Source: Pedobacter psychrophilus (lineage in GTDB: Bacteria; Bacteroidota; Bacteroidia; Sphingobacteriales; Sphingobacteriaceae). Taken from it: 64,000 bases of DNA. A model generated the notes under the pieces. The model was given only the letters and a program-made list of their open reading frames with translations, did not search any database and was not told where the DNA came from. A program made the position numbers and the translations under genes. The stretch lies in NCBI RefSeq assembly GCF_001652725.1, contig NZ_LWHJ01000030.1:62001-126000 (forward strand). The letters run 5' to 3'. Below are positions 1 to 8,310 of the stretch, piece by piece; the first letter of the stretch is position 1, and each line of letters opens with the position of its first letter.

Positions 1-2542
1 TTCTGGATCAGGTAAGTTGGGGCAAGGTTTAACCATCAGAGTTAGAGGTATTTCTTCTATATCTGCAGGACAGGACCCTCTTTATGTTATTGATGGACAG
101 CCAGTTGTGTCTCAAGCTTTAGGTAGTGCTACTGAGCCGGATAATCCATTAGCCTCAATTGCTCCAGAAGATATTGAATCTATAGAAATATTAAAAGATG
201 CTGCAGCGGCATCAATTTACGGTGCAAGAGCCTCAAATGGTGTCGTCTTGGTTACTACTAAATCAGGGAAAGCTGGCAAAACCAAAGTTAATTTTACATA
301 TTTTACAGGAATCAGTAACCCAACCTACAGGGGTGATTTTTTGAACTCTGCTGAATACAGACAATTATTTACAGAAGCGATAAAAAATTCTTCATTAAAT
401 GGAGTCGGTTGGAATACAGATGATGCTGAAGATGCTTGGTTGCAGTATGGGGCTGGAACAGATGATTGGTCTAAGGATTATGATACAAAATGGACGGATT
501 TATCTTTTCAAGATGGTGGAATATCACAATACAATATTTCTGTAAATGGTGGTGATGCTAAAACTAGATTTTTTATAAGTGGAGGGTATAATGACCAAAC
601 AGGTATCTTGATAGGTAATTCTTTTAATAGGTCTAATGGAAGACTTAATGTTGATCATTCTGTAAGTAATAAATTTAAAATAGGAACTAATATATCTATA
701 GCCAAAACTAAAAATAATAGAGTTTCAAGTGATAATGCTTTTACTAATCCGTTACAATTAAATGCTATTCCACCTATTCAAAGAGCTAGACTAGATGACG
801 GAGAATTAAGTGACGAAACTTTATATTATAACAATTTAATTGATTTAGAAAAGGCAACAGCTATTTCTTCTCAGCTTAGATCAATTAGTAATTTCAATGC
901 TAAATATAATTTTTCATCAGATTTATCAATTACTGGTGATTTGGGGTTTGACATTACACAATTGGACGAAGAAAATTATAATGGTAAAGAAACACTAGAT
1001 GGAGCACCTACAGGTTTAGGATTTACACGTCAAGTAAACTCTAGTTCTTATAATACTAACATTTATTTGAGCTATTTAAAATCTTTTGGCAAACACAATA
1101 TTGATTTGGTAGGGGGAAATTCTTTCCAAACAACTACTTTAAAAACGGGGTCATCAACTGGTATTGGATTTCCGAATGATAAGTTTACTAAAATTGCAAG
1201 TGCGGCAATTGTTAGTGGAGGTTCTTCAACCGAAACTGGTTATAGCTTTTTGTCTTATTTTGCTAGAGGTAATTATAAGTTTAATAACAAATATATTGTT
1301 GGAGCATCAGGAAGAATTGATGGTTCTTCAAGATTTGGTAAAAATAATAGATATGGTTTTTTCCCTTCCGTATCTGCTGGTTGGATTATATCAGAAGAAA
1401 ATTTTATAAAATCTATCTCTAAAATTAGTTTCTTGAAACTTAGAGCTAGCTATGGATTAACAGGAAACTCAGAAATAGGAAACTTTCCTTCTTTAACATT
1501 GTATTCTGCCCTTCCATATGCCGATAAGGCGGGTATTGTACCATCTCAAATTGGAGTCGATGATTTGAAATGGGAAAAAAGTAAAAAATTAGATTTTGGG
1601 TTAGATTTTGGATTTTTCAACAATAGAATATCTGGAGAATTTGATTATTTTAATAATCAAACAGAAGATTTATTATTGAGCTTTCCTTTACCTGCAATCA
1701 ATGGTTTTACCTCTATAGTTAGGAATGTTGGTAAATTAGAAAATAAAGGACTAGAGTTTACTTTAACAACAAACAACTTAGTTGGTAAATTTAAATGGTC
1801 CACTAGTTTCAACATCTCAACTTACAAAAACAAAATTTTAGCAACCGATGGTTCAATAATTAATGGCGGTTCTAGGCAGCTAGGTAGAATAGCAGAAGGT
1901 AATGCTTATGGATATTTTTATGGACCAAAATATGCTGGAGTGGATCCTGCAAATGGAGATGCATTGTTCTTTAATGAAGACGGAACCACTGCAAATGATT
2001 CTGACTGGGATGGTTATGAACAAGAAGTAGGTGATCCAAACCCGGAATTTTATGGTGGTTTTGGTAACACTTTCTCATATAAAGGATTTGATCTAAATAT
2101 TCAATCACAGTTTGTTTATGGTAATGATTTATATAATATAGCAGGATTTTTCCAATCTGTCAATGGTGATTATTATGACAATCAAACAAGAGACCAATTA
2201 AATTATTGGACCCCTACTAATACAATCACAAATATTCCTCAACCAAGATTTCTAGATGGTAATGGAGCTTTTAAATCAAGTAGATGGGTACAAGACGGAT
2301 CTTATTTCAGAGTAAAAAGCGTTGTATTGGGTTATAAAATTCCTTCAAATATATTATCTAAGTTAAAAGTTGATAATGCAAGAGTTTATATATCCGGTCA
2401 AAACCTTTTAACTTTTACTAATTATAAAGGGTATGATCCAGAAGTGAATGCAACTTATACTGGAAGAGTAAACTTGGGCCATGATTTCTATACACCGCCA
2501 CAAGCTAGAACTATAACATTTGGTGTTAATTTTGGATTTTAA
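1..2542 (+). CDS. SusC/RagA-family TonB-dependent outer-membrane receptor (5' end outside window)
   Basis: Outer-membrane beta-barrel that imports an oligomer, usually a glycan, together with its SusD partner using TonB energy. The reading frame is open from the first bases, so the signal peptide, carboxypeptidase-like repeat and TonB box lie upstream of the window; no true start is visible. What is seen begins in the plug domain: TIRVRG, then PLYVIDGQPV and the plug's IESIEILKDAAAASIYGARA, followed by some 750 residues rich in alternating aromatic/polar strands. The chain ends in TFGVNFGF, with the terminal aromatic residue expected of an outer-membrane barrel. The susD gene follows after 13 bp. 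The family call is firm; the substrate cannot be read from the sequence because no glycoside hydrolase or regulator is in view. Confidence 0.95.
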   Translation, partial: SGSGKLGQGLTIRVRGISSISAGQDPLYVIDGQPVVSQALGSATEPDNPLASIAPEDIESIEILKDAAAASIYGARASNGVVLVTTKSGKAGKTKVNFTYFTGISNPTYRGDFLNSAEYRQLFTEAIKNSSLNGVGWNTDDAEDAWLQYGAGTDDWSKDYDTKWTDLSFQDGGISQYNISVNGGDAKTRFFISGGYNDQTGILIGNSFNRSNGRLNVDHSVSNKFKIGTNISIAKTKNNRVSSDNAFTNPLQLNAIPPIQRARLDDGELSDETLYYNNLIDLEKATAISSQLRSISNFNAKYNFSSDLSITGDLGFDITQLDEENYNGKETLDGAPTGLGFTRQVNSSSYNTNIYLSYLKSFGKHNIDLVGGNSFQTTTLKTGSSTGIGFPNDKFTKIASAAIVSGGSSTETGYSFLSYFARGNYKFNNKYIVGASGRIDGSSRFGKNNRYGFFPSVSAGWIISEENFIKSISKISFLKLRASYGLTGNSEIGNFPSLTLYSALPYADKAGIVPSQIGVDDLKWEKSKKLDFGLDFGFFNNRISGEFDYFNNQTEDLLLSFPLPAINGFTSIVRNVGKLENKGLEFTLTTNNLVGKFKWSTSFNISTYKNKILATDGSIINGGSRQLGRIAEGNAYGYFYGPKYAGVDPANGDALFFNEDGTTANDSDWDGYEQEVGDPNPEFYGGFGNTFSYKGFDLNIQSQFVYGNDLYNIAGFFQSVNGDYYDNQTRDQLNYWTPTNTITNIPQPRFLDGNGAFKSSRWVQDGSYFRVKSVVLGYKIPSNILSKLKVDNARVYISGQNLLTFTNYKGYDPEVNATYTGRVNLGHDFYTPPQARTITFGVNFGF

Positions 2543-2555
2543 TTATTAGATTATT

Positions 2556-3941
2556 ATGAAAGCAAATTATATAAACAAAATTATTTTAGCAGTATTACTT
2601 TTTGGGCTAGTTTCTTGCGATAGTGAGCTTAACTTTGAACCTCGACAAAGTATTGATGCAACAACAGCATTAGAAACAGCACAAGATATAGAAAGTGCTG
2701 TTGTTGGTGCATATGCGATTATGGGCGGTGGCTCACTTTATGGAACAAATTTAAATGTTGTACCAGAACTTTTGGCCTCTGACACATATTTTTCATGGTT
2801 TGGTACTTTTCAAAGTTACCGTCAAATAGCATTAAAAACTATGGATGCTAATAATGCAGAAGCCTCTAGAACCTGGATAAATGCTTATAGAGCCATAAAT
2901 GTGGCAAACACTATTCTTGCTAACATAGATAAAATAAGTGCAGGTGCTACAAAAGATAGATTAACAGGTGAAGCATATTTTATTAGAGGTTCTATGTTCT
3001 TTGAATTAGTTAGATTATATGGGTTACCTTTTTCGGCTGGAAATACTACAACTAATTTGGGGGTTCCTATTAACCTTATAGCTACAACTGACGATAAATT
3101 AGCTTCATCTCTAGGTGCTAGAAAAACTGTTGCCGAGGTTTATACGCAAGTGATTGCAGATTTGAATCAAGCAGTTACATTGATCCCTAACAGTAATCCA
3201 ACAAGAGCGACAAAATTTTCCGCTCTTGCAATGTTATCAAGAGTATATTTGCAACAGGGTAATTATACTGCAGCTAGAGCTGCCGCTGATAATGTAATAA
3301 CTAATAGTGGAAAATCATTAACAGGAACAGTAGGTGCCCCATTTTTAAATAAAAATTCATCAGAAAGTTTATTTGAAATACAACAAAATGATCAAAATAA
3401 TGCCGGTACGTCAAATGATGGATTAGCCACATTTTATGCAAGTTTACAAGGTATTGGAAGGGCTGATATCAGAATTTTAGCTTCATTTAGAAATTTATAC
3501 GAAGCTACTGATAAGAGACGTTCTGACTTGATATATTCTGCAGTAGGTGCCCGAGCAGGTTCAACAAGATATCATACTGGTAAATGGATTGCCTTCGGAT
3601 CAAACATTCTTGTTATTCGCTTATCTGAAATGTATTTGACAAGGGCAGAATGTAATCTTAGACTTTCACTTCCTTTTGTTGGTGATTCTCCTACAAATGA
3701 TTATAATTTAGTTAGAAATAGAGCAGGCGCAACACCGGCTTTACTAGTTTCTTCTGTTCAGACAATTTTAAACGAAAGAGTTTTAGAACTAGCATTTGAA
3801 GGTTCAAGAATTCATGATTTGAAACGAGTTAAAGTTTCTACGGGTACTTTTCCATACGATAGTCCAAAACTTGTTCTACCAATTCCTCGTAGAGAAATTG
3901 ATGCAAATGCTTCTTTGATTCAAAATCCTGGTTATAATTAA
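2556..3941 (+). CDS. SusD/RagB-family surface lipoprotein
   Basis: Surface-exposed substrate-binding lipoprotein that caps the SusC channel encoded just upstream. The 461-residue product starts with a lipoprotein signal (LLFGLVSC, lipidated Cys at about residue 21). The RagB fold is seen in the N-terminal helical part (AYAIMGG, RTWINAYRAINVANTILANI), the TPR-like stretch GEAYFIRGSMFFELVRLYG, and the C-terminal region with VLELAFEGSRIHDLKR and the closing IPRREIDAN...NPGYN, which is close to the family signature near the end. A strong hairpin terminator follows 10 bp after the stop, so the SusC-SusD unit ends here. Substrate unknown. Confidence 0.95.
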   Translation: MKANYINKIILAVLLFGLVSCDSELNFEPRQSIDATTALETAQDIESAVVGAYAIMGGGSLYGTNLNVVPELLASDTYFSWFGTFQSYRQIALKTMDANNAEASRTWINAYRAINVANTILANIDKISAGATKDRLTGEAYFIRGSMFFELVRLYGLPFSAGNTTTNLGVPINLIATTDDKLASSLGARKTVAEVYTQVIADLNQAVTLIPNSNPTRATKFSALAMLSRVYLQQGNYTAARAAADNVITNSGKSLTGTVGAPFLNKNSSESLFEIQQNDQNNAGTSNDGLATFYASLQGIGRADIRILASFRNLYEATDKRRSDLIYSAVGARAGSTRYHTGKWIAFGSNILVIRLSEMYLTRAECNLRLSLPFVGDSPTNDYNLVRNRAGATPALLVSSVQTILNERVLELAFEGSRIHDLKRVKVSTGTFPYDSPKLVLPIPRREIDANASLIQNPGYN

Positions 3942-3951
3942 ATCTAATTTT

Positions 3952-3984
3952 AAAAAGCTGCAATTTTTATAATTGCAGCTTTTT
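3952..3984 (+). terminator. Intrinsic terminator after susD
   Basis: Perfect 14-bp inverted repeat, AAAAAGCTGCAATT and AATTGCAGCTTTTT, separated by TTTAT and ending in a T-run. It closes the susC-susD transcript. Confidence 0.9.
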
Positions 3985-4021
3985 ATTTAATAATTAAATT
4001 CTTTAGTATTTAATGTAGACG

Positions 4022-4049
4022 ATTTATAATCTACAAGCTATAAACTAAA
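4022..4049. repeat. Short degenerate heptad array
   Basis: Four consecutive 7-mers, ATTTATA, ATCTACA, AGCTATA and AACTAAA, share a (C/T)TA core at positions 3-5 with exact 7-base phasing. It is short and AT-rich, so chance is possible, but two clearer arrays of the same periodicity occur at 23661-23748 and 33288-33329. No gene is seen between the susD terminator and position 4095. Confidence 0.45.
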
Positions 4050-4094
4050 TAATAAAATATATAAAATCAGGGAAGTGTTTTATTCACAAAGCAT

Positions 4095-4244
4095 TCAATT
4101 AGAAATGAAATTAGTTCGGCTGAAGTTTACGTTACCTGTCAGATTTAAAACTCCCCAATTACTTGTTTCCCCTTTTAGGGCGTTCCTTAAAGATTTAAAG
4201 AAAACATAATACACATTATCGCCATATAAAACGTTGTGTGTATG
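4095..4244 (-). other. Open reading stretch in phase after the FeoB-associated gene; no recognised function
   Basis: Directly after the TAA of the 52-codon gene at 4245-4403, the same frame stays open for 49 sense codons before TGA. The composition looks protein-like (YGDNVYYVFFKSLRNAL, then NWGVLNLTGNVNFSRTNF), but there is no start codon near its beginning. It may be a fragment of an interspersed repeat, a gene remnant or chance. I do not recognise a family. Listed because it would otherwise be an unexplained gap of more than 300 bases between susD and the next gene. Confidence 0.3.
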
Positions 4245-4403
4245 TTAATTTTTATCGGGCTCAATTTTAGAAAAATCCACACCGCATTTACCGCAACCGC
4301 TAGCACAACCATTTTTAGCTTTTAAACTACTATAAATGATTTTGCCGATGTAAAAAACAGCTCCCAAAAATAATACGAATACGATAATTATTTGAATATT
4401 CAT
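4245..4403 (-). CDS. FeoB-associated Cys-rich membrane protein
   Basis: A 52-residue protein with one N-terminal membrane helix (IQIIIVFVLFLGAVFYIG, residues 3-20) and a cytosolic tail carrying the cysteine cluster NGCASGCGKCGVDFSKI (Cys33, Cys37, Cys40). This matches the small FeoB-associated family (Pfam FeoB_associated) usually found next to the ferrous-iron transporter FeoB, where it is thought to assist iron transport. Here no feoA or feoB is visible: susD lies on one side and typA, on the other strand, on the other side. The ATG at 4401-4403 is the only plausible start. The family match rests on size, topology and Cys spacing. Confidence 0.8.
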   Translation of the reverse strand: MNIQIIIVFVLFLGAVFYIGKIIYSSLKAKNGCASGCGKCGVDFSKIEPDKN

Positions 4404-4490
4404 GATACAATCAAAACTAAGGAATTATTAAATTATCATAGTCATTTTAAATTCAAATGATTAAGGTGCAATTTTTATTAATTAAAACCT

Positions 4491-4498
4491 TACCTTTG
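4491..4498 (+). promoter_or_regulatory. Bacteroidota -7 promoter element for typA
   Basis: TACCTTTG matches the TAnnTTTG -7 consensus. It lies 25 bases before the typA ATG. An AT-rich tract, but no clean TTTG, sits at the -33 position. Confidence 0.6.
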
Positions 4499-4523
4499 CA
4501 AAAATTTTTTAGAGCTATTTTGA

Positions 4524-6335
4524 ATGCAAAAGATTAGAAATATAGCGATTATCGCCCACGTTGACCACGGTAAAACAACCTTGGTTGATAAAATTTTACA
4601 CTCTTGTTCTATCTTTAGAGATAATGAAACTGCGGGTGAATTAATACTTGATAATAACGATTTGGAACGTGAACGTGGTATTACCATCGTTTCTAAAAAC
4701 GTTTCAGTGATGTACAAAGATGTTAAGATCAACATTATTGACACTCCTGGTCACGCCGATTTTGGTGGTGAGGTAGAGCGTGTATTAAAAATGGCTGATG
4801 GTGTTTTGATTTTATGTGATGCTTTTGAAGGCGCAATGCCTCAAACTCGTTTTGTAACGCAAAAGGCTTTGGCTTTAGGTTTAAAACCGATTGTTGTTGT
4901 TAATAAAGTAGATAAAGAAAACTGTCGTCCAGAAGAAGTTTACGAGCAAATTTTCGAATTGTTCTTCAACTTAGAAGCTACAGAAGATCAATTAGATTTT
5001 CAAGTTATCTACGGCTCATCAAAACAAGGATGGATGAGTACAGATTGGAAAAAGCCAACTGAAGATATTTTCCCTTTGATGGATGCCATTTTAGAGAATA
5101 TCCCACCTGCACCAATACAAGAAGGTACTTTACAAATGCAAATTACTTCGTTAGATTATTCTTCTTTCGTAGGTCGTATTGCAATTGGTAGGGTTGCCCG
5201 TGGAACTATCAAAGAAAATATGCCAGTTTCTTTGGTTAAAAGAGATGGTAAAATCGTAAAATCAAGAATTAAAGAATTATATACTTTTGAAGGTTTAGGA
5301 AAAGTTAAAGTTTCTGAAGTTTCATCAGGAGATATTTGTGCTGTTGTAGGAATTGATGGTTTTGATATTGGCGATACCATTGCTGATTTTGATAAACCGG
5401 AACAATTAGAAGTAATTAGCATTGATGAGCCAACAATGAATATGTTGTTTACCATCAATAACTCTCCTTTCTTTGGTAAAGAAGGTAAATTTGTTACTTC
5501 ACAACGCTTACGCGAGCGTTTGAATAAAGAGTTAGAAAAAAATCTAGCTTTACGATTAGTAGAAACTGACTCTCCGGATTCTTATTTGGTTTACGGTCGT
5601 GGTATTCTTCACTTATCGGTTTTAATAGAAACTATGCGTCGTGAAGGTTACGAAATGCAAGTTGGCCAACCACAGGTAATTATTAAAGTTATTGATGGAG
5701 TTAAATGTGAGCCTATAGAAACTTTAATTGTGGATGTTCCTGGTGAGGTTTCTGGTAAAGTTATCGAATTAGTAACCCAACGTAAAGGCGAGTTATTGAT
5801 TATGGAGCCTAAGGGCGATTTACAACATTTAGAATTTGATATTCCTGCTCGTGGAATTATCGGTTTACGTAATAACGTTTTAACTGCAACTGCAGGTGAA
5901 GCAATTATGGCTCACCGTTTTAAAGCTTATGAGCCTTGGAAAGGCACAATTCCTGGACGTGGTAATGGGGTTTTAATCTCTATGGATAAAGGGATGACAA
6001 CTGCTTATGCAATTGATAAATTACAAGATAGAGGTCGTTTCTTTGTTGATCCAGGAGTTGATATTTACGAAGGTCAGATTTTGGGTGAGCACATCCGTGA
6101 TACTGATTTGGTAATTAATGTAACCAAAGGAAAGCAATTAACTAACATGAGAGCTTCTGGAACTGATGATAATACTCGTATTTCACCAGCTATTAAATTC
6201 TCTTTAGAAGAATGTATGGAATACATACAAGCTGATGAATACATTGAAGTTACACCATTGAGCATCCGTTTACGTAAGATTTACTTAACCGAGCAAGAAC
6301 GTAAGGTTAAAGGAAAGTCTTTAGTAAACCAATAA
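4524..6335 (+). CDS. typA: Translational GTPase TypA/BipA
   Basis: Ribosome-associated GTPase that assists 50S subunit assembly and stress or low-temperature adaptation. The 603-residue chain has the usual length. The G domain shows IAHVDHGKTTLVDKIL (P-loop, residues about 9-24), ERERGITIVSKN (switch I region), DTPGHADFGGEVERVL (G3) and NKVDKENCRP (G4). A domain-II beta barrel, EF-G-like domains III and V, and the TypA-specific C-terminal region (GKQLTNMRASGTDDN, TPLSIRLRK) follow. It is a single-gene transcript: a consensus -7 element lies upstream and a strong terminator downstream. The ATG at 4524 gives the canonical N-terminus. Confidence 0.98.
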   Translation: MQKIRNIAIIAHVDHGKTTLVDKILHSCSIFRDNETAGELILDNNDLERERGITIVSKNVSVMYKDVKINIIDTPGHADFGGEVERVLKMADGVLILCDAFEGAMPQTRFVTQKALALGLKPIVVVNKVDKENCRPEEVYEQIFELFFNLEATEDQLDFQVIYGSSKQGWMSTDWKKPTEDIFPLMDAILENIPPAPIQEGTLQMQITSLDYSSFVGRIAIGRVARGTIKENMPVSLVKRDGKIVKSRIKELYTFEGLGKVKVSEVSSGDICAVVGIDGFDIGDTIADFDKPEQLEVISIDEPTMNMLFTINNSPFFGKEGKFVTSQRLRERLNKELEKNLALRLVETDSPDSYLVYGRGILHLSVLIETMRREGYEMQVGQPQVIIKVIDGVKCEPIETLIVDVPGEVSGKVIELVTQRKGELLIMEPKGDLQHLEFDIPARGIIGLRNNVLTATAGEAIMAHRFKAYEPWKGTIPGRGNGVLISMDKGMTTAYAIDKLQDRGRFFVDPGVDIYEGQILGEHIRDTDLVINVTKGKQLTNMRASGTDDNTRISPAIKFSLEECMEYIQADEYIEVTPLSIRLRKIYLTEQERKVKGKSLVNQ

Positions 6336-6355
6336 AATTTGTTCAATTGATATTC

Positions 6356-6388
6356 AAAAATCCCCACTTGAAAAAGTGGGGATTTTTT
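6356..6388 (+). terminator. Intrinsic terminator after typA
   Basis: AAAAATCCCCACTT and AAGTGGGGATTTTT pair perfectly around a GAAA tetraloop, followed by more T. It separates typA from the polysaccharide locus. Confidence 0.95.
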
Positions 6389-6445
6389 TGTTAAAGAGAT
6401 TCCTGTTTTAAGTGTTAAATCAATAAGTTTGATAAATTTTTTAAA

Positions 6446-7144
6446 ATGATAAAATTCATTCAGGATATATTTTATAAAATGGGCGTAATTATAAAATTGG
6501 TACGTCCCGAAAATAATAAATGGTTGCAAAATAGAAACCTTGATTACGTTTTAGATATTGGAGCCAACGTAGGTCAATATGCCAATCTTGTTCATGAAAT
6601 TTTACCGACTGCAAAAATCATTTCTTTTGAACCTATTAAAGCTTGTTTCGATGAGTTAGTAGAAAACACAAAATGCATCAATGTTAAGACTTTAAACTGT
6701 GCTTTAGGTGATGTTAATGAACAACAAGAAATCAATATTAGCGCCCATACTCCAAGCTCTTCTTTATTAAACATGGCGGATTTACATACAGAAGTTTTTG
6801 CCGGAACAGATTATGTAAAAAAAGAATCAATTACAGTTAGAAGGTTAGATGATGTTTTTCCAGAATTAAATATTAGTGGGAAATTTATGGTAAAGGTTGA
6901 TGTGCAAGGTTTTGAGGATAGAGTGATTAAAGGCGGATTAGAAACCTTAAAAATAGCAGATAGTGTTTTAATTGAAACTTCTTTTGAAGAATTATATAAA
7001 GATCAATTATTGTTTGATGGAATCTATCAATTATTGATTGGCATCGGATACGTTTTTCAAGGAAATTATACTCAAACTTTTAATAAAGAGGACGGTAGGA
7101 TTTTATATGCTGAATCTTTTTTTATCAATACTGCTAAAAATTGA
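6446..7144 (+). CDS. FkbM-family SAM-dependent methyltransferase
   Basis: Predicted to O-methylate a sugar or glycan, given its position as first gene of a run of glycosyltransferases. The 232-residue protein carries the SAM-binding motif YVLDIGANVGQY (around residues 30-41), the acidic ISFEPIKA end of strand 2, and the FkbM block FMVKVDVQGFEDRVIKGG. It overlaps the next gene by 4 bp (TTGA), so the two are likely translationally coupled. The acceptor cannot be assigned. The ATG at 6446 is chosen; a second ATG at codon 12 is possible. Confidence 0.88.
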   Translation: MIKFIQDIFYKMGVIIKLVRPENNKWLQNRNLDYVLDIGANVGQYANLVHEILPTAKIISFEPIKACFDELVENTKCINVKTLNCALGDVNEQQEINISAHTPSSSLLNMADLHTEVFAGTDYVKKESITVRRLDDVFPELNISGKFMVKVDVQGFEDRVIKGGLETLKIADSVLIETSFEELYKDQLLFDGIYQLLIGIGYVFQGNYTQTFNKEDGRILYAESFFINTAKN

Positions 7145-8307
7145 AAATTGGAATCATAGAAATATGTGAAGCTAATCATTATACGGCTGTTGAAGCTTTA
7201 GCAATTACTTATTCTTTAAAATCCGAAAATCAAGTTTGCATTTATACTCTAAAAAGTTTAAAAATCCCGCTTTCATTCTCCCAAAAAAACATTGAAATAG
7301 CTTTTGATAATAGTGGAGAGTTAATCGAAGATTATTTGAAAAGGATTGACAATGACGGCTTTGATCAGATTCACATTAATACCATTTCTAAATATTATAA
7401 AGAATTTGCCTCTGTTAACTGGCAATCAAAAGTTGTTTTAACAGTTCATAATATTGATGCCTATTTTGATAATTCGTTTGACAAACAAATTGATTTATTA
7501 AAATATCGATTAAATAGAGCTTCGATACAAAAAATAAAAACCAGTTTTTATTTACCGATTAAATATTTCTTCAAGGAATTAAAAAGGCAAAAACAAAGAG
7601 ATTTGATAATCAAGAATTTAAAAGCCAAAGGCGATAAAGTTTTGATTTATAGCGATGCGCAAAAAGTATACTTGCAAAAGTTTATTGATGCTTCAAAAGT
7701 TATCGTTTTTCCATTTTGTATCCATCAATCTAGTAAAGATTTATCGCAAACAAATCAAAAACTAAGAATTTGTATTCCCGGTTCTGTTGATAATGAAAGA
7801 AGAGATTATGTTGGTTTCTTTGAGGTTCTGAAACAGAACATTTCCTTCTTAAAAGGTAAAATAGCTATTGATTTATTAGGATACATCCCTAAGAATAATC
7901 AGTTTTTAATCCCATTGATAAAAGAATTAGAAATTTTAGGAATCCAGTTTTTTTATCAAGCCAACTTTTTAAAAGCTGATGAATTTGAACTGCGTTTAAA
8001 TACTTGCGATATTATCCTAGGTAACTTAAAAGTTAACCTCAACAACCAAAGTAAATACGGTGAAACAAAAGAAACGGGAGTGATTTTTAACATGATTAAA
8101 GCTGCAAAACCTGGGATTTTTCCATCAGATTATATTGTTCCTGAAGATTTGAAAGAAATCTGTTTGAATTATGATGAAGATATTTATCCTATTTTAAAAA
8201 ATTTAATAGAAGATAATTCTTTAGTTAAAGATTTAAAAGAAAAGGCTAAACTTGCAGTTAAGGCTTATGAGCCAGAAAACTTATATCAAAAACTTGTTCA
8301 AGATTAA
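7141..8307 (+). CDS. Glycosyltransferase, GT-B type (probable)
   Basis: A 388-residue cytoplasmic protein starting at TTG, which overlaps the TGA of the FkbM gene. The N-terminal half has Rossmann-like strands (MKIGIIEI, QIHINTI, KVVLTVHNIDAYFD) and the C-terminal half a second one (LRICIPGSVDNERRDYVGFF, IAIDLLGYIP). The domain order is that of GT-B enzymes, and KVVLTVHN resembles the acceptor-domain VHD/VHN turn of GT4 enzymes. The classical donor-binding EX7E motif is not obvious. The context (methyltransferase before, flippase after) supports a role in building an exported repeat unit. The function is inferred from fold-like features and neighbours. Confidence 0.65.
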   Translation: MKIGIIEICEANHYTAVEALAITYSLKSENQVCIYTLKSLKIPLSFSQKNIEIAFDNSGELIEDYLKRIDNDGFDQIHINTISKYYKEFASVNWQSKVVLTVHNIDAYFDNSFDKQIDLLKYRLNRASIQKIKTSFYLPIKYFFKELKRQKQRDLIIKNLKAKGDKVLIYSDAQKVYLQKFIDASKVIVFPFCIHQSSKDLSQTNQKLRICIPGSVDNERRDYVGFFEVLKQNISFLKGKIAIDLLGYIPKNNQFLIPLIKELEILGIQFFYQANFLKADEFELRLNTCDIILGNLKVNLNNQSKYGETKETGVIFNMIKAAKPGIFPSDYIVPEDLKEICLNYDEDIYPILKNLIEDNSLVKDLKEKAKLAVKAYEPENLYQKLVQD

Positions 8308-8310
8308 AAA

